Shown in pieces: positions 1-8,620 of a stretch of 64,000 nucleotides of DNA. The position numbers were made by a program, and so were the translations under genes. Under the pieces are notes generated by a model. That model made no database searches and was not told where the DNA came from. It saw nothing but the letters and a program-made list of their open reading frames with translations. The stretch is from Euhalothece natronophila Z-M001 (GTDB taxonomy: Bacteria; Cyanobacteriota; Cyanobacteriia; Cyanobacteriales; Rubidibacteraceae). Each line of letters starts with the position of its first letter. Position 1 is the stretch's first letter. The stretch covers positions 2,480,001 to 2,544,000 of the forward strand of contig NZ_CP042326.1 of NCBI RefSeq assembly GCF_007904085.1, given 5' to 3'.

Positions 1-180
1 GTATTAGCCAGTTTTTTCTGGTTTGCCATTGCTTTAGTGGGGCGTTCGGCAGATATTCCCCTAGGCTTAGATTTATGGTACAGGCTCTGGGAACCGGTAT
101 TTACCCCCGCCATTGGCATTTTAATGTTAGGGGCAATTGGTAATGGCATTATTCGCCAGATTACCAAACGATTGGGTTAA
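1..180 (+). CDS. 3' end of a hypothetical membrane protein (partial)
   Basis: The reading frame is open from the window edge and stops at the TAA ending at 180, giving 59 residues of a C-terminus. Two hydrophobic stretches are visible, one at the very start (SFFWFAIALVG) and one near the end (FTPAIGILMLGAIGNGI), followed by a short basic tail (RQITKRLG), so it is probably an integral membrane protein with a cytoplasmic C-terminus. I do not recognise the family. The tRNA gene that follows is on the opposite strand. Confidence 0.6.
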   Translation, partial: VLASFFWFAIALVGRSADIPLGLDLWYRLWEPVFTPAIGILMLGAIGNGIIRQITKRLG

Positions 181-307
181 TTAAATTTTGAATATCAGTA
201 AGGCTGTTGTGGCGAAAAGCCTTAACCCCAATGGTATAACAACTGATCACTTAGATAAGGATAATCGCTATATCCCTCACAAACCAATTGGGCTTTCTCC
301 TAGGAAC

Positions 308-393
308 GGAGAGGGAGGGATTCGAACCCTCGATAGAGTTGCCCCTATACAGCATTTCCAATGCTGCGCCTTAAACCACTCGGCCACCTCTCC
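308..393 (-). tRNA. tRNA-Ser(GGA)
   Basis: Read on the minus strand, the gene starts GGAGAGG and ends CCTCTCC, which pair as a 7-bp acceptor stem. The anticodon stem CAGCA/TGCTG encloses the loop TTGGAAA with anticodon GGA (plus-strand positions 357-359). The T arm has the expected GGTTCGAATCC, and a long variable arm (about 15 nt) lies between the anticodon and T arms, as in class II serine tRNAs. CCA is not encoded. Length is 86 nt. It reads the serine codons UCC and UCU. Confidence 0.95.
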
Positions 394-477
394 AACTTTC
401 GATCACGGTTTAAAATTGTACAATATAAGTTCCGTTTTTTGTTCACTTTTGCTGAAATTTCTGGAAATTTTTGTCTG

Positions 478-846
478 ATGACACGCCATTACAAAATTCA
501 CGTTTACAATCGCCAAACAGGAACCCAACATACAGCAACGATTCCTGATGATCAATATATTCTGCAAAGTTTAGAGGAGAAAGGGATTAAGTTGCCATTT
601 TCTTGTCGCAATGGGGCTTGTACCACTTGTGCGGTGCGACGGATTGAAGGGGAAATTTATCACCCCGAAGCAATGGGATTGTCTCCACAGTTAGAAGAAA
701 AGGGCTATAATTTGCTTTGTGTCGGCTATCCTCGCTCTGATTTGGTAGTGGAAACCCAAGATGAGGATGAGGTGTATGAACAGCAGTTTGGTCGCTATTT
801 TGGCAAGGGGAAAATCCTGTTTGGCATCCCCTTAGATGATGATTAA
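478..846 (+). CDS. [2Fe-2S] ferredoxin, plant/cyanobacterial type
   Basis: A 122-residue soluble electron carrier. The cluster-binding cysteines are in CRNGACTTCAV (Cys-X4-Cys-X2-Cys), and the fourth is in LLCVGYP about 30 residues later, the standard arrangement of plant-type ferredoxins. The protein is longer than photosynthetic PetF (about 97 residues) because of a C-terminal extension (EVYEQQFGRYFGKG and onward). It therefore looks like one of the minor cyanobacterial ferredoxins, not the main photosystem I acceptor. The start MTRHYKIHVYNRQ is chosen because homology begins there; an upstream in-frame ATG at 361 lies inside the tRNA gene and is not credible. Its redox partner cannot be told from the neighbours. 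Confidence 0.85.
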   Translation: MTRHYKIHVYNRQTGTQHTATIPDDQYILQSLEEKGIKLPFSCRNGACTTCAVRRIEGEIYHPEAMGLSPQLEEKGYNLLCVGYPRSDLVVETQDEDEVYEQQFGRYFGKGKILFGIPLDDD

Positions 847-851
847 ATCAA

Positions 852-2402
852 CTAGGTTATTCCAAATAAAGTTTGCAGCGCGATCGCGCTACTTTTCTCC
901 ATTTGCCCATAGCTGAATAGCCAAGGCACATTACTGGGAAGCGTTTTCTCTAACCAATCCCCCACATAAGGGCTGCCATAAACAATGACTGCTTGGAGGG
1001 AGTTTTGATGAGATAAGGATTCTAATAGGGCTTTTGTTGAGTCATTTAGCCCTGATTCACCACGAAAAGGGTTGCCTCTGGTAAAAATTTGCACAAGTGT
1101 GAGGGGGAATTTTTCAGGGGATTGGGGAAACATTTGAGTTTGTCCCAGTAATTGCAACTCATAACCGAGTTTTTCTGGAAGCGCGATCGCGCTACTATTT
1201 TCATGAATGTGATCACAGTGGAGAAGATCATCAACAATCACTAAATTTCGGCCCCCTGTCTGAGAAATGGGCAATTGGCCATGAGTCTGTAAAGAAGCCT
1301 TTAAAATCTCTGTGGTTGTTTTTTCCGCAAGGGGCGTAGATAATTCTTTGATAAAATTTTCCGTAGGTGGGGTAATGCGTGCTTTTTTCTTCGCTTCCCA
1401 AATGCGACTTAAAGAGGCTGTAATCCGTTGCCTCGAAAGGCGACCCGTATTCACTGCATCAGCAATCGCCGCGATCGCGCTTTCAGGATTTTCTGGCATT
1501 AAAATAATATCAGCCCCCGCTTCAATGGCAAAAATGGGTAACTCTTCAGGAGAAGCTACTTCCTTTAAAGCCCCCATCACTAAGGCATCAGTGACAATTA
1601 ATCCCTGAAAGTTCAAATTAAACCGTAATTGTTGCGTCAGCGCTGTAGAAGAAAGGGTTGCTGGGAAAACATCATCCCAAGCTGGCACCAAAATATGGGC
1701 ACTCATTACTGCATCTACCCCTTGCGCGATCGCGCTTTTAAAAGGAGGTAATTCCACCTCATTTAACCGATCTGCCCCCACTGTTAACACAGGCAAGGAG
1801 AGATGAGAATCTGTTGCCGTATCCCCATGCCCCGGAAAATGTTTAGCAGTAGTTAAAACAGGATAGCGGTGTGCCCCGTCAATAAAAGCAGTCGTTAACT
1901 CACTAACCGTCTGGGTATCTTCGCCAAACGCTCGCACATTAATCACCGGATTATCAGGATTATTATTCACATCCACCACAGGAGCAAATAACCAATTAAT
2001 CCCTAAGGCTATAGCTTCTTGCGCGGTAAGTTCTCCCATCTTGGCGGCATAGGCTTTTCCTTCTTCTCCCATCCCACTTAACGCCATTGGTGGCGGAAAC
2101 CAAGTTGCCCCTGCAAACCTTTGCCCCACCCCTTCTTCAATATCTGCCGCCATTAAAAGGGGAGTAGCAGCCCAACCTTGCAATTGTTGAGTCCGTTGAG
2201 CAATTTCGGGAGCACTACCCCCCAATAAAATTACGCCTCCAACGTTCAAACTTTCTAGCCAGTAGCGTAATTTTTCATTAGTCGGTTCCCATTGGGGATA
2301 GCGAATTTGCTGATCAAAAAGATGCCCTGAAGCCCGAACAACGATCATCTGGGCAATTTGTTCTTCCAATTGCCATTGGGTGTAGTCTGGAAGCGTCGCC
2401 AT
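852..2402 (-). CDS. nagZ: glycoside hydrolase family 3, beta-N-acetylglucosaminidase-like
   Basis: A 516-residue GH3 enzyme. The signature KHFPGHGDTATDSH is the NagZ-type motif that carries the His/Asp general acid-base pair, and the nucleophile Asp lies in the GLIVTDALVMGA segment. NagZ removes GlcNAc from muropeptides during peptidoglycan recycling in the cytoplasm. At 516 residues it is longer than proteobacterial NagZ (about 340); the extra C-terminal part (roughly residue 350 on) resembles the second domain of larger GH3 proteins. The start codon overlaps the rbfA stop by one base (TAATG), so the two genes are probably co-transcribed and translationally coupled. Exact substrate is inferred. 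Confidence 0.8.
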   Translation of the reverse strand: MATLPDYTQWQLEEQIAQMIVVRASGHLFDQQIRYPQWEPTNEKLRYWLESLNVGGVILLGGSAPEIAQRTQQLQGWAATPLLMAADIEEGVGQRFAGATWFPPPMALSGMGEEGKAYAAKMGELTAQEAIALGINWLFAPVVDVNNNPDNPVINVRAFGEDTQTVSELTTAFIDGAHRYPVLTTAKHFPGHGDTATDSHLSLPVLTVGADRLNEVELPPFKSAIAQGVDAVMSAHILVPAWDDVFPATLSSTALTQQLRFNLNFQGLIVTDALVMGALKEVASPEELPIFAIEAGADIILMPENPESAIAAIADAVNTGRLSRQRITASLSRIWEAKKKARITPPTENFIKELSTPLAEKTTTEILKASLQTHGQLPISQTGGRNLVIVDDLLHCDHIHENSSAIALPEKLGYELQLLGQTQMFPQSPEKFPLTLVQIFTRGNPFRGESGLNDSTKALLESLSHQNSLQAVIVYGSPYVGDWLEKTLPSNVPWLFSYGQMEKSSAIALQTLFGIT

Positions 2403-2794
2403 TAATTTTCTAATTCCTTTGCTTCATCCGTTTTTTCTTCCCGTTTTTCACTAAGTTGATTAATTAACGATAACGTGCGATCACCGAGTTCTAGAGAACG
2501 GTCTTCATAAAATACCACTTCTGGAGTCCGACGTAATCGTATTCGTTGCCCTAACTCACGACGAACAAACGCTGTAGAAGACTTTAATCCTGCCATCGTT
2601 TCAGTTTTGGCTTCTTCCGTGCCATAAATACTGACAAAAATTTTGGCATGTTGGAGATCATTAGACACATCTACATTGGTGACACTGACCATTCCTGCGC
2701 CTACTCGGTCATCTTTGATCCCATTAATCAGCATTTGACTTACTTCTTGCTGAATGAGGGATGCGACCCTTGCCACACGGCGACTGGTTGCCAT
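2402..2794 (-). CDS. rbfA: 30S ribosome-binding factor RbfA
   Basis: A 130-residue protein starting [20 protein letters not shown] and containing [20 protein letters not shown] and [17 protein letters not shown], the typical KH-like fold blocks of RbfA. RbfA binds the 30S subunit and helps mature the 5' end of 16S rRNA, and it is needed for growth in the cold. The C-terminal tail ([15 protein letters not shown]) is charged. It is the first gene of a two-gene unit with the GH3 gene, overlapping it by one base. Confidence 0.92.
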   Translation of the reverse strand: MATSRRVARVASLIQQEVSQMLINGIKDDRVGAGMVSVTNVDVSNDLQHAKIFVSIYGTEEAKTETMAGLKSSTAFVRRELGQRIRLRRTPEVVFYEDRSLELGDRTLSLINQLSEKREEKTDEAKELEN

Positions 2795-2941
2795 TTTCTT
2801 TCCCTATAGTAATGTTCTCTTTTAAGTTTAACAATATGCCGAGAAATCCCCATCAAGGCATATCCTATTGGAGTTTAATACAGCCCAGGGCTGCTCGTCA
2901 ATTTTTGATGGGGGCAAGGCGTACAACAAACGACTAGGAAA

Positions 2942-4855
2942 TTAGTCTCTTGAAGAGGGTGGATTATGCCCATTGCTGGAAACTAAACTACTTTCTGACT
3001 GGTCGGAACTCGCCCGAGATTTTTCACTGTAATAGTAGGTGTAGTAATAGTGATAATCAGTGACTGATCCTTGTACAATTCCGTTAGCTACGGTTCCTAA
3101 GACTGTAGTTTTTGGGACACCTAAAATATCAATCACATCTTTAAACATAGACTTATCGACGACTCCGAGTCCCGCTACTAAGACCAAACCATTCGTCAAA
3201 GGCGTAATGATTCTGGCATCTGCTAAACCACCTAATGGTGGTGTATCGTAAAGGACTAAATCAAAGGATTCTTCCCATTCCTTTGCCAATTGTTTCATCA
3301 TGTTAGAAGAAAGAAGGCTCGTGGGATCAGGAGGAATGGGTCCTGAAGTTAAAAAGTAAAGATTATTATTAAACGTAGCCTGCTGAATCGCTTCTTCACT
3401 ACTGACTCGACGGGAAATCACACTAGAAAGCCCATGTTGATTAGAGAGTTCTAACATCTGGTGTAGCTGAGGGATCCGAAGATCGGCATCAACTAATAAA
3501 ACTCGTTTACCAACAGCTGCAGCAGCCTGAGCTAAATTTAGAGTTACAGTGGACTTTCCTTCTCCCGGAATTGAAGAACTAACAACTAATGACTTGATTG
3601 GGAAATCAGGATTCATGAAAGAAAGATTGGTATGCAGCGATCGAAACGCCTCACTAAAGTTAAAGGATAAGTTGTTCAATATTGTGGGCTTAGAGGAGGC
3701 AGGCAAAGTTGGAGAACTATTTTCTTCAGCCGAAAGTTCCTCTGTCTCTGTTGAATGGGACTGAGTTTTTAATTCCTCAACTCTTTGTAATCCCCCCTCA
3801 TAGGGAATTACCCCAATCATTGGTAAATTTGTAGCTTGCTTGAGTTCGTCAGGGCTATGGAATTTATTGTCCATTTTTTCAGCTAAAAATGCTGCTCCTG
3901 CCCCTGCTAATAAGCCTGCCATCAATCCTACCATTACACTATTATCCTCCTCTGGCAATCGTCGGGCTTGACTCGGCTCTTCTAAAGTTTGCCAAGGCTG
4001 GGCCTCTTGCGCTGCTTGCATGGCTAACTCTTCCCGACGCTCAGTAAAGCGTGCTAGGTTTTCCTGAGCCGTATTTAAGCGTTGATTCATGCCGTCATAC
4101 TCTCGGGCCAGGTCAGTCATTTGCTCTAGTTGCTGACGAACTTCGTCTTCAGCTTCTTCCAGAGCGGAATTACGGACATTGAGAACCCGAATTTGATTAG
4201 TTGCTCCAATTAAGTCTTGAGTGAGGGAAAGGCGAATAGGGTTAGGAGAGGTTACTTGTTCTCGAATTTGCTCTGGGACTCTTTCTTCTCCTAAAACCGC
4301 TGACGACTCTTCTCTTAATAACTCTAAAATTAAATCTCTTTGTTCTCTCAGTGCTTGAATATCAGGACTGTCTTCAGTAAAGCGTCCTAGTTCTAGAGCA
4401 ATTTCCGTTTCTTTGTCCTTCAGTTGATTCAACAGTTCTTGATAGCGAGGGGCCTCACTGAGAGCAACCGTGGTCATTGCTTCCTCTAAACTTAATCCTA
4501 GTTGGTCTAATAGGCTATCGCGCAGGGAGGTATTTTCTTGAATTTCAACATCTGTAGCTTGTTGACGTTGTTGTAGCGTATTAATAGTTCCAGAAAATTG
4601 ACCTGCAGTTTGCACCGGATCAACTACTTCATTTTCTTGACGGAAACTTTGAATTTGATCTTGGATCGATTCTACTCGCTGTTGTAACTGTGGTAAGCGC
4701 TCATCAATTAACTCGATAACCCGTTGTTGTCCAACCTGCTGTTGTTGTTCAGAGTATTCAATGTAACGTTCCGCCACTGCTTTAAAAGTCTTAAACCAGA
4801 ATTTAAGCAAAATAGTAAGCCATTGATACCTCGCCCCCAAAAACGTTGAGGCCAA
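2942..4855 (-). CDS. polysaccharide co-polymerase/BY-type tyrosine kinase, N-terminally truncated
   Basis: A 637-codon frame with the second half of a Wzc-like exopolysaccharide kinase. A long coiled coil (about residues 30-290) is followed by a membrane helix near VMVGLMAGLLAGAGAAFLAE and a BY-kinase domain: Walker A SSSIPGEGKSTV, Walker A' VLLVDADLRIP, Walker B DLVLYDTPP and a tyrosine-rich C-terminus (DYHYYYTYYYSEKS) for autophosphorylation. Full-length relatives have about 150 more N-terminal residues with a first membrane helix and the Wzz core; these are missing. The first 25-30 codons, starting at a TTG, are the glycosyltransferase remnant read in another frame, and recognisable homology begins near AVAERYIEYSEQ. 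The gene therefore looks like the product of a deletion. Whether it is translated, and from where, is unclear. Confidence 0.75.
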   Translation of the reverse strand: MASTFLGARYQWLTILLKFWFKTFKAVAERYIEYSEQQQQVGQQRVIELIDERLPQLQQRVESIQDQIQSFRQENEVVDPVQTAGQFSGTINTLQQRQQATDVEIQENTSLRDSLLDQLGLSLEEAMTTVALSEAPRYQELLNQLKDKETEIALELGRFTEDSPDIQALREQRDLILELLREESSAVLGEERVPEQIREQVTSPNPIRLSLTQDLIGATNQIRVLNVRNSALEEAEDEVRQQLEQMTDLAREYDGMNQRLNTAQENLARFTERREELAMQAAQEAQPWQTLEEPSQARRLPEEDNSVMVGLMAGLLAGAGAAFLAEKMDNKFHSPDELKQATNLPMIGVIPYEGGLQRVEELKTQSHSTETEELSAEENSSPTLPASSKPTILNNLSFNFSEAFRSLHTNLSFMNPDFPIKSLVVSSSIPGEGKSTVTLNLAQAAAAVGKRVLLVDADLRIPQLHQMLELSNQHGLSSVISRRVSSEEAIQQATFNNNLYFLTSGPIPPDPTSLLSSNMMKQLAKEWEESFDLVLYDTPPLGGLADARIITPLTNGLVLVAGLGVVDKSMFKDVIDILGVPKTTVLGTVANGIVQGSVTDYHYYYTYYYSEKSRASSDQSESSLVSSNGHNPPSSRD

Positions 4856-5085
4856 ATTCGAGACGTAAGAGAACGTCTAATTTCAATAGTTTTTGTCTTT
4901 TCCTTAGGTGGAGCTAAGCAGTTGCCTAATGTATATGCTGGTTGACCCGTAATAACTTTAACCTCTATGTTATATTGAGTGAATTGCTTGGCTAATTCCT
5001 CTATTAGCTGTCCGGTTGCTGCACAGTCAGGGGGATAGAATTGAGTAACAATAGAAATTTTAGGCACATTCATACTACCAATCAC
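4708..5085 (-). pseudogene. 5' fragment of a WcaI-like glycosyltransferase
   Basis: The first about 105 residues read as a family 4-type glycosyltransferase N-terminus: ISIVTQFYPPDCAATGQLIEE, then VKVITGQPAY and RIWPQRFWGRGINGLLFC. After about LRLLKQW the homology stops and the frame runs through the kinase coding sequence in the wrong frame (NVTLNTLNNNSRLDNNGLSS) to a stop. A complete enzyme would have about 400 residues. The likely start is the second Met (MNVPKISIV, at 5073). The fragment is the 5' side of the deletion that also beheaded the kinase, so the promoter of the lost glycosyltransferase gene probably now drives the kinase remnant. Confidence 0.8.
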
Positions 5086-5363
5086 GTCAGTTTGTTTCCT
5101 TTATCATAATCTATCAATGACTGGGTGTCATATTGATATGTTCCTATATTTTACTTGAATTATAGTCAAATAACGTAAGTGTAACTACTTAATTTTTATC
5201 CTTTCTTTAAGAAAAACTTGTTTTTCATTACTTATCGGCAATTAGTTCCGTTGAGTTAACGGTTGAGGCGTTGTAAGGCAATAAATCGGGTTACAATCTC
5301 ACTAACTGACTTTGAATGGGGAAATTGGAGTAATTACACCAAGTAGTATTATAAATTCATTTC

Positions 5364-6182
5364 ATGGCAAAACAACGTCTTGATACATTATTAGTGACTC
5401 GTCAATTTTGTGAATCTCGCCAGAAAGCGCAACGTTTAATTCGCGCGGGTGAGGTTAAGGTGAATGATCATGTGATTGATAAGCCGGGAACTGTTGTGGA
5501 TACCGAAGCCCATTTATTTGTGGTGCAGGCCCCTCCTTTTGTATCGCGAGGAGGAGAAAAGTTAGCTAAGGCGCTATCAGAATTTCCCATTACGGTGCAA
5601 GGGCGTATTTGTTTAGACGGAGGAATTTCTACGGGAGGCTTTACCGACTGCTTGTTACAAGCTGGTGCGAAACAAGTGTATGGGGTAGATGTAGGCTATG
5701 GACAGGTTGCCTGGCAGTTACGTCAAGATGAACGGGTGATTTTGAAGGAAAGGACAAATTTACGCTATTTGCACCAAAAAGATTTGTATGGCGATGCCCC
5801 TGCTGCTGATTTGGGTGTACTTGATTTATCGTTTATTTCTCTGACTAAAGTGTTAAAGCCACTCTGGGATTTACTATCTGTACCAAGAGAAGCAGTGGTA
5901 TTAGTTAAGCCTCAATTTGAAGTAGGGCGCGATCGCGTGGGGGAAAAAGGGGTGGTGCGATCTGCTAAGGATCACTACGCAAGTATTACTCAAGTTATTA
6001 CTGCTAGCAAGGAGTTGGGGTGGACTCCTTTAGGGTTAACTTATTCGCCGCTACGGGGTCCGGCGGGCAATATTGAATACTTACTCTGGCTACACAGTGA
6101 TCCCCCAACTAATCAAACCTCTATAGTCAGTGAAGAGGCAATAGAAACTCTCACACAAGCTGCAACGCAGAACCTAAATTAA
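5364..6182 (+). CDS. tlyA: TlyA family rRNA (cytidine-2'-O)-methyltransferase
   Basis: A 272-residue protein with an N-terminal S4 RNA-binding domain (RLDTLLVTRQFCESRQKAQR, then GEVKVNDHVIDKPG) and an FtsJ-like SAM-binding domain (LDGGISTGGFTDCLL, YGVDVGYGQ, then VLVKPQFEVGRD). The glycine of LDGG stands where most relatives have LDVG. Members methylate 2'-O of cytidines in 16S/23S rRNA, and older annotation calls them hemolysin A. The 3' end overlaps the convergent FHA gene by four bases (6179-6182). Confidence 0.88.
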   Translation: MAKQRLDTLLVTRQFCESRQKAQRLIRAGEVKVNDHVIDKPGTVVDTEAHLFVVQAPPFVSRGGEKLAKALSEFPITVQGRICLDGGISTGGFTDCLLQAGAKQVYGVDVGYGQVAWQLRQDERVILKERTNLRYLHQKDLYGDAPAADLGVLDLSFISLTKVLKPLWDLLSVPREAVVLVKPQFEVGRDRVGEKGVVRSAKDHYASITQVITASKELGWTPLGLTYSPLRGPAGNIEYLLWLHSDPPTNQTSIVSEEAIETLTQAATQNLN

Positions 6183-6718
6183 TCCATTTGCGTCTCTTTG
6201 GCTTGTTCAATTTCTTGAGGAGAAAGTTTCTGGTCACGTTTTTCTTGAGGGAAAGTGCCTTGAGCTTTTTCCATATCTTTTTTAGAGATGGAATGTTGTG
6301 ATGAACTTGTATCAGGTTTTTTCTCTGATGTTAAGACATCTGTCCAAATTTGCAGTTGTGGTCCCGAACTCGCTAACCGAATAATCATCCCATTTTTAAC
6401 GGCTGCTCGACTAATTCGTTTCCCATCACAAAAAGTCCCGTTAGAACCAGTATTGACAACTTCCCAATCTTTTCCTTTTCGCCGAATTTCCACATGATGG
6501 CGAGAGACAACAGCACTATAGAGGGTAACTTCATTATTGCGAGAACGACCCACCCTAATCACTGACTTTGGTTCAAAACGCCAAGTCTGAACAGCTACCG
6601 AATGCTGCGGATGCAGTAAAGTGAGCGTTATCATTGGGGTTTGACTGTCCAACGATTGCTCCGGTGATGCGATGTTTGGTTCGTTATCGCCAGAGTAAGT
6701 CGGTTGAGATGATGCCAT
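6179..6718 (-). CDS. FHA domain protein
   Basis: A 179-residue protein with one forkhead-associated domain in the middle (about residues 28-130). The phosphothreonine-binding signatures are all present: VIRVGRSRNNEVTL, then VVSRHHVEIRR and NTGSNGTFCDGKRI. The C-terminal 45 residues are polar and probably disordered. The N-terminal 30 residues are also low in complexity. No kinase gene is adjacent, so the phosphorylated partner is unknown. The gene converges on tlyA with a four-base overlap. Confidence 0.85.
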   Translation of the reverse strand: MASSQPTYSGDNEPNIASPEQSLDSQTPMITLTLLHPQHSVAVQTWRFEPKSVIRVGRSRNNEVTLYSAVVSRHHVEIRRKGKDWEVVNTGSNGTFCDGKRISRAAVKNGMIIRLASSGPQLQIWTDVLTSEKKPDTSSSQHSISKKDMEKAQGTFPQEKRDQKLSPQEIEQAKETQMD

Positions 6719-6884
6719 TATTATAGTGAGACTCTGCTGATTATTGCAATTAAGGGGATTCCTCGACTAAGGCGTTCCCTACCTGATTATTATAATCTCT
6801 TTTTCCGATCATATTTGTTTTTGTGCTTCAAAGATCGTTAAATTTGTTTGTCCTTTGTCCTTCTTCCTTTATTATTTGTAAAGT

Positions 6885-6926
6885 AATGACGAATGACGAA
6901 TGATTAATCACTAATTAATGATTAAT
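6885..6926. repeat. short heptamer repeats and inverted repeat between the FHA gene and nadE
   Basis: AATGACG occurs twice in tandem (6885-6898) and then decays into AATGATT. Immediately after, ATTAATCA (6903-6910) and TGATTAAT (6919-6926) form an 8-bp inverted repeat with an 8-nt spacer that contains the nadE stop codon. The rest of 6719-6884 shows no gene. The AT-only arm composition makes a strong terminator unlikely. Confidence 0.45.
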
Positions 6927-8606
6927 TTTACTGGCAATGGGCATCCGCCAACCTGTTCCAAAGGCGCGATCTGTGACTTTTAGCCCTGGGGGGGCTTGAC
7001 GGCGTTTAAATTCTGCTTTTCGCACTAAATTAGTAACTTTCTTGACTGTATCTTCTGCAAAGCCAGCAGCCATAAGTTCATCAATTCCCTGATGTTCATG
7101 GATAAAACGATGTAAAATTTCATCTAAAATTTCATAGGGGGGAAGGGAGTCTTGATCTTGTTGATCAGGTTTTAGTTCTGCACTAGGGGCTTTATTAATA
7201 ATATTAGAGGGGATAATTTCTTGGTCTTGGTTTAGCCAGCGACAAAGAGAATAAACTTGCATTTTAGGAACATCAGAAATGACGGCAAGCCCCCCATTCA
7301 TATCCCCGTATAATGTACAGTATCCTACTGCCATTTCCGATTTATTTCCTGTAGAAAGTAGTAAATAGTTAAATTTATTGGCAATTGCCATTAATAAGTT
7401 ACCACGGATTCTTGATTGTAAATTCTCTTCAGCAACTCCAAATTCTGTTCCCGAAAATAAGGGGGCTAACATTTCATCGTAAGCGTTCATTGCTGCTTCT
7501 ATGGGGAGAGTTGTGCTAGCAATTCCTAAATTTTTAATCAAGGCTTTTGCATCGGTAATCGAACCTTGAGAACTATAAGGGGAGGGCATTAAAACTGCTA
7601 GAACGTTATCTTTTCCTAAGGCAAATCGCGCGATCGCGGCTACTAGCGCTGAATCAATTCCCCCACTTAATCCAATCACGACTTTCTTAAATCCACATTT
7701 ACGAGTATAATCCTGTACTCCTAATACTAGCGCTTCCCACATTTCTTGATCTAAATTATCAATGGTTGGGGCAATATTGGTGGACATTAAATCTTGTTTT
7801 TGGGAACTAAATTCAGCGATCGCTAAATCATCTTGAAAGGCTTTAGCACGAGTTACCAATTCACCCTTGCGATTAATTGCTATACTTCCGCCATCAAAAA
7901 TTAAATCATCATTTGCTCCCACTTGATTAGTATAAATAATAGGGATTTTATAATGATTAGCACTATGACTAAGCATCTTAGTTCTTAGATTTTGCTTACC
8001 GACACTATAAGGAGATGCCGATAAATTAACAATGAAATCCACTCCTCTTGTGGCTAAGTCTTCTAAAGGATTATGTTGATAATTCCGTTGTCCCCAAAAG
8101 TTTTCATCATTCCAAAGGTCTTCACAAATAGTTACACCAACGTTAAGAGGAATTATTGAATTTTGCTCCGAATTTAGTTTAATCACAAAGCAATTCGTTT
8201 CTTTTGCTGGTTCAAAATAACGAGCTTCATCAAACACATCATAAGTAGGAAGTAATCGTTTATGAAAGTAGTTAATCACTTTTCCATTTTCAATGAGAGC
8301 AATACTATTATGAAGGGGCTTTTCTCCTTTTTCTGCTGCGTGAGGATTAGAAGTCGCAACTCCCACTAAAACGGTTAATTGTGGCGGTAATTCTTGGGCT
8401 AACGCTTCTAATTCTTGGGACATTTTTTTTAAGAAGCTAGGATTGAGGAGATAATCCCGAGGCGGATAGCCACATAAAGAAAGTTCTGGAGTTAATAGTA
8501 ACTGGGCATTTTCTTTTACCGCTTCTTGAGCAGCATTTAAGATATTTTTGGCATTGCCTTTTAAGTCACCGATGGTAGAATTGAGTTGCGCGATCGCGAT
8601 CTTCAT
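6915..8606 (-). CDS. nadE: glutamine-dependent NAD+ synthetase
   Basis: A 563-residue two-domain enzyme that amidates nicotinate adenine dinucleotide to NAD+ with glutamine-derived ammonia. The N-terminal nitrilase-like glutaminase (about 1-260) shows LLLTPELSLCGYPPRDYL (catalytic Glu), the Lys region HKRLLPTYDVFDEARYF and the nucleophile Cys in GVTICEDLWND. The C-terminal synthetase has the PP-loop VIGLSGGIDSALVA, then LLSTGNKSEMAVGYCTLYGD. It is the last gene of the pncB-nadD-nrtR-nadE cluster, 14 bases after nrtR. Confidence 0.95.
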   Translation of the reverse strand: MKIAIAQLNSTIGDLKGNAKNILNAAQEAVKENAQLLLTPELSLCGYPPRDYLLNPSFLKKMSQELEALAQELPPQLTVLVGVATSNPHAAEKGEKPLHNSIALIENGKVINYFHKRLLPTYDVFDEARYFEPAKETNCFVIKLNSEQNSIIPLNVGVTICEDLWNDENFWGQRNYQHNPLEDLATRGVDFIVNLSASPYSVGKQNLRTKMLSHSANHYKIPIIYTNQVGANDDLIFDGGSIAINRKGELVTRAKAFQDDLAIAEFSSQKQDLMSTNIAPTIDNLDQEMWEALVLGVQDYTRKCGFKKVVIGLSGGIDSALVAAIARFALGKDNVLAVLMPSPYSSQGSITDAKALIKNLGIASTTLPIEAAMNAYDEMLAPLFSGTEFGVAEENLQSRIRGNLLMAIANKFNYLLLSTGNKSEMAVGYCTLYGDMNGGLAVISDVPKMQVYSLCRWLNQDQEIIPSNIINKAPSAELKPDQQDQDSLPPYEILDEILHRFIHEHQGIDELMAAGFAEDTVKKVTNLVRKAEFKRRQAPPGLKVTDRAFGTGWRMPIASKINH

Positions 8607-8620
8607 AACTTAATTTCCTA

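Noticed and set aside
188-478. Open frames across 188-478 and the upstream extension of the ferredoxin frame from 361
   Set aside because: They run through the tRNA-Ser gene, and ferredoxin homology starts only at 478.
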